NCBI GenBank assembly: GCA_030762895.1
Contig: CM061062.1
Location: 235,215,379 to 235,279,378 of the forward strand
Length of the DNA: 64,000 nucleotides
Source of the DNA: Sophora flavescens
Lineage: Eukaryota > Streptophyta > Magnoliopsida > Fabales > Fabaceae
Direction: 5' to 3'
In this document: piece after piece, positions 56,672-64,000 of the stretch
Layout of the letters: every line of letters starts with the position of its first letter
Numbering within the stretch: the stretch's first letter is position 1
Notes under the pieces: generated by a model
Databases searched by the model: none
Seen by the model: the letters and a program-made list of their open reading frames with translations, nothing else
Told to the model about the DNA's origin: nothing
Program-made: the position numbers and the translations under genes

Positions 56672-57318
56672 ATAATGGCCAGCCTTGCCTCAGCTACACA
56701 ATTATTTGCTCTCATACTTTGTGCTTAAAACTCTGATCATTTTCATTTGTACTCTTTTTATCTTGAACTATCACTTGACCATACTACTTTGAGAGTTCTA
56801 TACACCATATAGGTGCCTTTGCAAGTGAGCTTCAATTTGTGATTTCATATCTGCACTTTTGAGTGCTTTCTACTTGTAATCTTTTCAATGTTTTTCTAAG
56901 TGAGTGTGATCTTACGAAACAGTTTTTGAGACTCTTACAGAAGGGAGAGTACGTCCTGTGATTTGTGTTAAGGGTGCTCTCATTTGTAAAGGTTCTAGTT
57001 TAGCCTGTTTTTTTAAAAAAAAACTAGATTTGATTGGAAACCCTTGGTCGTATTGCCTTGGGGACTGGACGTAGGCCACGTAGGTAGTTGTGTGGCCGAA
57101 GCAGACACTTTGTTGTGTCATCTCCTTCCCTTATCTCTTTACTTTATTGTAATGCTTTTACATTTCATACGCTTTATTTTTGTAACGCTTCACTTTTAAC
57201 TTATTACTTTGAAAAGAAAGTTTTAAACTTAGTTTAAATTGCAAAAAGTTTTCAAAAATCATTTCACACACAATTCACCCCCCCCCCCCCCTCTTGTGTT
57301 TGAGGTCACTTGTCAACA

Positions 57319-58847
57319 GCTTTATTCCTTACTATGATACCATTTTCATCAAGCTTATTCCTAAACACCCACTTTGTACCAATTATTTCTTTATTCTTGG
57401 GTTTTGGAACAAGTTCCCAAACTTTATTTCTTTCAAACTGATTGAGTTCTTCTTGCATTGTCATAATCCAGTTTTCATCAACTATGGCATCATCTATAGT
57501 TTTAGGTTCAATTTGAGATAAAAAAAGAAATCCATGTTATTACATGCATTTCTCAAGGAATGTCTAGTAGTTACCCCTTTGGATATTTCACCAATTATGA
57601 TATCTAGAAGGTGATTCCTTGCAGTTCTCCACTCCTTAGGTAGTTCTTCATATTGTTTTTCTGCTGGAGTTTCTGTTTCTTCATCCACCTTTGTATTGTC
57701 TTCCTTTCCTTCAAGCTGAGTTTCTTCTAAAGTTTCTGTAACATCATCAAAAAATCCATTCCCAACCTTTTGGGGTTAGATTCATCAAATGTAACATGTA
57801 CATATTCTTCTATTGTTTGAGTTCTTCTATTGAAGATTCTAAAAGCTTTACTAGATAATGAATAGCCTAGGAAAATACCTTCATCAGCTTTAGGATCAAA
57901 TTTACCTTGATTGTCTTTGCCATTATTTAGCACAAAACACTCACAACCAAAGACATGAAAGTGAGTATTATTTGGTTTCCTACCCTCATATAACTCATGG
58001 AGTTTTCTTCAATATTGGTCTAATTAAGACTCTATTTAGTACATAGCAAGCTATACTTGCAGCATCTGTCCAAAAGTATTTTGGCACATTAGTGTCATTC
58101 AACATGGTTCTAGCAATCTCTTCAAGAGATCTATTTTTCCTTTCAACTACTCCATTTTGTTGTGGAGTTCTAGGTGCTGAAAAATTGTGTTGTATACCAT
58201 GTTAATCACAGAAATTGTCAAATTCCTCATTATGGAATTCACCTCCATGGTCACTTCTAATATATACAATTTTCATGTCTTTCTCATTTTGTACAAGCTT
58301 ACCCATTTTCTTGAATCCAGAAAAGGCTTCATTTTTGTGTGCTAAGAAGTATGTCCATGTAAATCTAGAGAAATCATCCACATTACAAGAGCATAAAGAT
58401 TTCCACCAAAACTTTTTGTTCTAGAAGGACCAAAAAGATCCATATGCAACCATTGTAAAGGTCTGCTAGTTGAAACAATGTTTTTATCTTTGAAAGAAGT
58501 TTTCACTTGTTTTCCCTTTTAACGAGCATCACATAAACCATCTTTCATAAACTTCTTCTTAGGTAAACCAATTACAGGTTCTTAGGAAATCAATTTATTC
58601 AAGTGATCCATGTGAATGTGAGCTATTCTCCTATGCCATAGCCAATTTTCTTCTTCTTTTGAAATTAAGCAACATGCATCATTAGAAGATAAATTGTCTA
58701 AATCTAGCATATAGATGTTATTAACTCTGTTTCCAATCAACTTCATGTTACTATTATTTTTAGATTCAATCATACACATGTTTGAGTTAAAGTCTACCTT
58801 ATACCCTTTGTCAGAAAGTTAACTTATGCTCCATAGGTTATGTTTTA
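57319..58847 (-). pseudogene. Ty1/copia pol fragment (GAG-pre-integrase, integrase, start of RT)
   Basis: Read right to left: MCMIESKNNSNMKLIGNRVN and WLWHRRIAHIHMDHLNKL (GAG-pre-integrase with its HH motif, 58779-58582), then integrase with PLQWLHMDLFGPSRTKS (about 58440), a Q-N-G-V-like V-E-R block near 58150, the C-terminal GKFDPKADEGIFLGYS (57900-57850), a linker and the RT start (KWVFRNKLDENG, about 57350). Several stops and shifts break it (near 58585, 58521 and 58203). It ends at the SIRE-like LTR on the left and is cut by a gypsy LTR on the right. Integrase before RT and the FLGYS block define Ty1/copia, SIRE-like in wording. Confidence 0.75.
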
Positions 58848-61394
58848 TGTAACACCCCATTTTTCATTAAAGTGCTTATATGTATGCTTGCTTGCTTGTT
58901 TAAGCCTTAGGACTTAGCTTAGAGTTGTTGTTGAAGGGATAAGTGGGACTTCTAGCTTAAAATCCCTTTCTGGGACAAGAGCATGGCCTTGTTCATATCC
59001 AGCACACCCGTGCTGAGGCTTGTGTCTTGTGACTGTCTGAGTTACAAGCGCGGTCGTGCTCAATAGGGAGCACGACCATGCTCAAAGGCAGACCGCGCCT
59101 CGTAGGCGCTAAGTTGAGAACGACCATGATCAGCGAGGAGGACGCCTTTGCTCGGGTTTGGTGCCTTTAAATATAGAACAGAAATCGAGGGTTGCGTCTT
59201 TAACCCTCAATATGGCACTTTTAAGCAACCCTAAGTGTGACGGCAACCTCTCTCGTTCGTCCCCTTCGAACCCAATCGTTGTTTGGTGTTCCGTTCGTGT
59301 TTGAGAGAGTAGAATCACGCGCCAAGTGCCAATCCAAAGGTAATAGTCCTTCCCTCTTTTGTTTTCTTTTCTATTTCATGAATTGGGAACTAATTAGTTA
59401 ACCCTTTCGTGTTGGCCAAGGCTTGGGAACGTTCGTGAAGCCGTTCGAGGGATCCAGTTTAGGATCTGTGCCGGTTTAACAGAAATTCTTCATACCATGT
59501 ATGGGGAGAAGGATAGTATGAACATTAGGCAAGGGGGTAGCATAAAATGAGGGGTTCCCATAACCCCAATGTTATTTATTGCTATTAATGCTTATCACAT
59601 GATCGATTATATGTTTGTTTGATTATGAATATGCCAATCATGAATGCCTACTTGTTATAACTGTTTATTGATTCATGAGATGTATGCCAAATTGTATGTT
59701 TGATGATATACTGTTTGCTCCATTAATGTTGGTTGGTTTAATGATGATGATATGACATGACTGAATATTGTTGACAGATAATGTTGTTATGTTTGTTGGT
59801 TTAATGTAAGATGGTCGATGATGAACGTGTCAAGTAAGACCCTAATTGACTAAAATAGGATTCCTTATTAACATTATGATTAAATGAATAATTTCCCCAA
59901 ATGTTCATAAAACAAGGATTCAATAGTGAGAAGTGAGTTTATACCAAATGGTTTATTCAAAGAACCCTAGGATCTGATTTGAGAGTGTTAGGGAGTTTTG
60001 ACTCCAAGAACACCATAATGATTCTGCCCAGAACAGTACGGCCAGCTCCAGGAGCACGGCCGTGCTGAACAGAGAGCACGCCTGTGCTCCCAGTTTGAAT
60101 CTGGAAGATGGCCACACATTGAGCACGGCAGTGCAGGACAGTGAGCACGACCGTGCTCCACTTAAGTGGCAGCAGACCGTGTTGGGGGTAAGCACGCTCG
60201 TGCTCCCCCTACTGGTCAGAACGCGAATTAAAGGCAATTAAGGGGTGTTTCACCCCAAATGTCCCCAATGATGAGATACGACGCCAATCGGACAAAGACA
60301 AGCTAGACAACTTAATTAGAGACTAATTAAGATACACAAGATTAACAAGTTGGTTGAGCCGATGCCCTATGGGTTGACGCACGTTGATATGCTTTGGTGC
60401 TTTTTGGCCAAAGTGGCCTCGATGCTTTTTGGTCGAGGTGTTGTTAAGGTTAAACCTTGGTGCTTTTGGTCAAGGGGGCCTTCACTCTTAAGGGTCAGGG
60501 TGTTGATGTTGATGATGATGAGTCTTGGGTGCTTATTGGCCCAAGCGGAGGAGGTGGTTGCCCTTGTTTGTTGTTGTGTTCATGCATGCACGCATTGGAG
60601 TTGTTAGTAGGGAAAGATCAACATAGGGGAGGTCATCCTAGAGTATGGCGATCTGGCCATCCAAGGGTGGTTTACCCAAGGTTTGGTGAACCGTGCGCCC
60701 CCGTGGTGGCGCATCCTAGAGTATGGTACGTACTCCATCCAAGGGGTTCACCCATGGTTTGGTGAACTGCTGGCATTGGTGCTTTTTGGCTAATGTGGAT
60801 ATATAACTCCGAAGTTACCTTCCTGAGATAGTTTGGATCCACATGCATAACGGAGTAGCGGAGTAGAGTTGCACCGCATAGCATTTATTGTGATTTATAA
60901 TTGTTGATGTTATATATTGTATGTTGCCTTGCTATGCTATGATGTATGTTCATCTTGCTTCCTATCTCCATGCCGATGTGTTTATATGTTTTCTTACTCC
61001 CCGTTTTCTTTGTTTCTGTTTTAGCATGTTTAGTTTTTTATGCAGAGGACGGTAAGCAGCCAGTGGAGGAGTGATTCTAGGGAGCTGCAACTCTAGTTTG
61101 GATTTCTCAGTAGTTATAGTTTGTTTTTAGTTTCAGTTTCAGTCTGTATTCCGAGGATTTTATTCCGGAACGGTTATACCAGCTCTGTATGTGACATCAA
61201 GGTTGGGTTATGTTTTATGCTTTTGATGTTCATGTTTATGTTTTACCTTTTTAAAACTATGTTTCTTTCCGTGTTGAGACGTTACAATGTGGTGCTTTCT
61301 ATCCAGTTTTTATTTTTATGAAATAAATGTATGTTTTTATCTTACCTCTTTTATTAAAATGCTTTATATAACATGCGGGGTAGAGGGTGTCACA
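58848..61394 (+). mobile_element. 5' LTR of Tekay-type gypsy element T2 (2547 bp)
   Basis: TGTAACACCCCA at 58848, GGTGTCACA at 61394, before a PBS. It matches 48019-50579 in order and content, including palindrome clusters near 58980-59160 and 60045-60215. Divergence between T1 and T2 is spread along the LTR, so they are separate old insertions, not the two LTRs of one element (each is followed by its own PBS and gag). Confidence 0.9.
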
Positions 61395-61399
61395 TTTAG

Positions 61400-61411
61400 T
61401 GGTTTCAGAGC
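61400..61411 (+). promoter_or_regulatory. Primer binding site of element T2, one mismatch
   Basis: TGGTTTCAGAGC, one base away from the consensus TGGTATCAGAGC. Confidence 0.8.
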
Positions 61412-61581
61412 AGGTCTGTCCGATCTGGCCGTGGTATGAGTCTGTTGTGAGTCTGTAGTGTGCTATTGTTTGGATTGTCTATACTTGTTATAAACAATGA
61501 TGCTTAAAGTTAGGAGCCTGTAGCTTTTTCCTGCTTAAGTTCTCTGTATTTAATGGTTGTTTTGGACATTTATTGGAACTC

Positions 61582-62350
61582 ATGGCAGGAAGAGGCAAAA
61601 ACGATCAGGAAATCGCTGACGCATTGGCACTCTTTACCAATGTGATAGGGCAAGTTCAGAACAACAACAATGGAGGACCGGTTGAGTTTGAGGGTCTCGA
61701 CAATTTCCAGTGGAATAATCCGCCATCTTTCAGAGGAGCTTATGACCCCGAAGGTGGTCTGTTGTGGATGAGAGAGACAGAAGATCTTTCGAGCCATGGA
61801 CTGCAATGATCAACAGAGGGTTATCTTTGCTACTTTTATACTCACTGAGGAGGCTGAGCACTGGTGGGAGAACTGCTATCAGAGGATGGTGATCGAGGGT
61901 ATAACAGTCACTTGGGTTGTGTTTAGAGAGAGGTCTTGGAGAAGTATTTTCCTTCGGATATCCGTGACAAGAAAAAGATGGAATTCTTGGCGTTGAAGTA
62001 GGGGAATATGTCAATGGGAGAGTATGCGGCGAAGTTCGAGAAGCTGGCTAGGTATTACACATCGTATAAGGTTTTAGCTGATGATTGTTCCAAGTGTGTA
62101 AAGTTTGAGGATGGCCTTCGTCTAGAAATCAAGCAGGCAATCAACTACCAGGAGATACGAGTCTTCCAAACCTTGGTGAACAAGTTCAGGATTTTTGAGG
62201 ACTAGAAGGGTTCAGATAGCCAGGGTAGAAGGAAGACCGAGCAGAAAGATAAGGGCAAGCAACGTTACGCTCCAGCCGGCCGGGATTTCAAACAGAGTGG
62301 CAGGAAGCCACAGTTTTCTTATGATAGGTCTATGAGTGAGAACTCTAATG
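61582..62350 (+). pseudogene. Gag of element T2, frameshifted, cut by a CACTA element
   Basis: ATG at 61582 (AGRGKNDQEIADALALFTN). Agrees closely with T1 gag. The first frame runs to about 61775, where an indel shifts reading, then AMDCNDQQRVIFATFILTEE continues. A second shift falls near 61932, a TAG near 62000, and a TAG at 62203. The basic linker (KQRYAPAGRDFKQSGRK) runs to 62350, where a CACTA terminus at 62354 interrupts before the zinc knuckles. Confidence 0.85.
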
Positions 62351-62358
62351 CCTCACTA

Positions 62359-62671
62359 CTACAGAAAATGGCTTTAATAGCACTTTTTTTTACCTTTAGT
62401 AGCGCTTCCAAACGCTATCTATTCACCCCCTACTGAAGGTGGGAGAGATTCAATAGCGCTTACAAAAGTGCTACTGAAAGTGGGAATAGGTAGCGCTTCC
62501 TTGAGAAAGCGCTTTCTAAAGTTGGTAATAAGACAATCTATCACATATTTTAGGCAACGCTTTCTCAAGGAAGCACTGTCTAAAATGCTTTCTCAAGGAA
62601 GCACTGTTTATTTTTAACTTTAGGCAGCGTTTTTTCAAGAAAGCGCTATATATCCCCCCCCCCCCCCCCTT
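62359..62671. repeat. CACTA subterminal repeats, second element
   Basis: Alternating TAGCGCTTCCTTGAGAAAGCGC-type dyads and single AGCGCT words, very close to those at 25108-25715, ending at a C-run. Confidence 0.8.
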
Positions 62672-63042
62672 TTTTTAATTATTTACATTGTTTTTCTATA
62701 TTTCCCACATGCACTCAGCAGAACCAAGACATTAAACAGTTTATCCATCACATTGAACTTAGCAAAACTCAGCAAACCATACATTTACATACAAAAGCTT
62801 AAATGTAATATTTTTTTTTGGATAAGCTAAAAGTATATTGATTAAAGGGTACAAGGGGAACCCCAACCCGTATACAATAATAAGCCAACAACAAAAGGAA
62901 GAACCACTGTAACTAAAATGCTACACTCCAAATTGCCCATCATTGCCATTATAGTGTCCTTACACAAATCCACCTAGGAACAGAAATAAATAAATCTGTA
63001 TAACCTAAGAATCCAAAAAGCTATTTCTTTGTTATATATCTC

Positions 63043-63605
63043 TTAAACTGACACTGTGAAGAGGTAGATCTTTAGTACAACAGCAAGGGCCAGCTGCAAT
63101 AGAAAAATGCCAGCAACAATCAAGAACCACCTTTCACCTGCTGACTTGATATGTGCCCGAAGGTTAAGTGCAACAAATGTTGCTGACATGAACCCTGTCA
63201 CACCTGCAATCACCCATCTGAATATATCCAATGGCACAACGGACATACACTGTACAAAACAAAGGGTTTGAGGATACAATAGGATGAAAATGTCAAATTT
63301 CATACTTTGTTTAAATAAAAGGAAAGGACTAACTTACCAGAGCCGGAATAAAGACAAAAAGGGAATATCCATATAGACAGAATAGTTGGACAAGGCCCGC
63401 TGGTGCAGAGAAGTATTTGAGGATTACGTACAAACAAAGAGGAACGATGGTAACATAGCTGTAAAATAAACCAGCAGGCCAAATCACCAGATTGATGGCA
63501 TAGTCCCATTCCTTGTTCTGCAACTTGTGCGCTACATATGTCATAAATGTGCCAATAGATGCTGCTACAAATATTAAGGTAGTGCAAATCGAGAATGGTC
63601 CATAT
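63043..63605 (-). pseudogene. YIP1-family membrane protein, last two exons
   Basis: YIP1/YIPF proteins are Golgi and ER multi-span membrane proteins that bind Rab GTPases. The exon at 63605-63338 (after an acceptor AG, before a GTAAGT donor) reads YGPFSICTTLIFVAASIGTF, then WDYAINLVIWPAGLFYSYV and FSAPAGLVQLFCLYGYSLFVF. The exon at 63249-63043 reads CMSVVPLDIFRWVIAGVTGF, SAGERWFLIVAGIFLLQL and ends VYLFTVSV-like at the TAA 63043-63045. This is the C-terminal transmembrane half of the plant protein, with no lesion seen in it. Upstream (63606-64000) is intron-like. 62690-63040 is a probable 3' UTR and flank. It may be a captured fragment in the CACTA element, or part of a larger gene beyond the edge. 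Confidence 0.75.
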
Positions 63606-64000
63606 CTGTGTACATTTATAGTGAACTCAAAATTACATGTTGCCAGTGCCACACAGCTAAACAACATAAAACTCGTTCCTTTTATGAGAAATTTTATAAA
63701 AGCGTTTTCCACCGGTGTTAAAAAAATTAAGAAATTAAGCTGCAGGAGTGCAAATGATATTTCCATAAAGTTACATAATTAAGAAATGAAACAAAACCAA
63801 CAGATAATTAAATAGAGAATAAACTAGTGAAAAGAAAAAACATTAGCCACGGAATCAAATTAATGCAGGAGCAACCAAGCAAGACAAAATCTATAATCAT
63901 GTATTGGTTTTAAAATAATTTTATTGTAATTTTCATAGTGATTATACCGAGCTATTTTATAACAAGGACTTTCAGTTATCAATATTATTTCAATGATTTT

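Larger units (their letters stand above)
55908..57318 (+). mobile_element. SIRE-like copia 3' LTR (about 1.4 kb)
   Basis: Starts TGTGAATATATGCC after a polypurine tract and ends TTGTCAACA at 57318. Contains a cluster of TAATCGATTA palindromes (56270-56600), a TATAAATAGG box-like promoter sequence near 56663, and CACAATTCACC with a C-run (57280-57292) near the end. Borders are inferred from PPT and TG/CA ends only, since no 5' partner LTR is present. Confidence 0.65.
62354..64000. mobile_element. CACTA element, left end; extends past the window
   Basis: CACTACTACAGAAAATGG at 62354, the same terminus as the element at 19671, followed by subterminal AGCGCTT/AAAGCGCT repeats to about 62650 and a C-run (62657-62671). 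It lies in the T2 gag; CCT (62351-62353) would be the 3 bp target duplication. No right terminus (CTGTAGTAGTG) appears before 64000. The following DNA contains YIP1 exons rather than transposase. Whether the gene is truly inside the element cannot be seen. Confidence 0.8.

Noticed and set aside
48019..61394. LTRs at 48019 and 58848 as the two ends of one complete element
   Set aside because: Each is followed by its own PBS and gag in the same orientation, and they are strongly diverged.

Overview
This is repeat-dominated plant nuclear DNA, most likely from a papilionoid legume. The grounds are the A/T-rich sequence, plant Ty3/gypsy and Ty1/copia families primed by initiator-tRNA-Met-like sites, plant-type gene fragments with GT-AG introns (UGT73-like glycosyltransferase, TAF2, O-fucosyltransferase, cysteine-rich receptor-like kinase, YIP1), and repeat types common in legume genomes. 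I see no intact host gene. Everything that resembles a gene is a retroelement gene with lesions or a gene fragment, mostly carried inside a transposon.

Layout. 1-11108: a rearranged gypsy element (family A, LTR about 3.6 kb) with a direct LTR part, PBS, broken gag, an inverted LTR segment and a second direct LTR part. A 1.36 kb solo LTR (3914-5271, TSD TTAAT) splits the gag. 11361-13037 and 28384-28990: a 1.26 kb tandem duplication with GA-rich tracts. Its second unit was opened by a solo LTR (13038-28378, TSD TTATC). That LTR holds a copia solo LTR (14133-15529, TSD GATTC) and a second gypsy solo LTR (18653-27977, TSD ACTCA). The latter was in turn entered by a 6.06 kb CACTA transposon (19671-25731, TSD ATA). 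The CACTA element carries genomic fragments of at least three unrelated genes: a UGT, TAF2 and an O-fucosyltransferase.

28423-37594: two copies of a MITE, and a 7.8 kb element with about 140 bp terminal inverted repeats (29549-37326). Inside the latter are an inverted Helitron, a 5.0 kb solo LTR (TSD CAATT) and a tRNA-derived SINE-like sequence. 38069-38881: a broken DUF26 (CRK/CRRSP) gene, cut off by a minus-strand gypsy element of Reina type (38956-47072). That element is itself split by a 3.2 kb non-autonomous Helitron (40457-43622).

47200-62350: gag debris, a Tekay-type gypsy element (LTR 48019-50579, gag, protease, RT, RNase H, integrase) truncated at its 3' end, the 3' end of a SIRE-like copia element, a minus-strand copia pol fragment, and a second LTR-gag copy of the Tekay family. 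62354-64000: the left end of a second CACTA element, followed by two terminal exons of a YIP1-family gene.

The most notable item is the gene-fragment-carrying CACTA element, together with a likely second one at the right edge. The TSDs and the duplicated empty site allow the insertion order to be read. All family assignments come from reading motifs and comparing stretches by eye. No database search was made.
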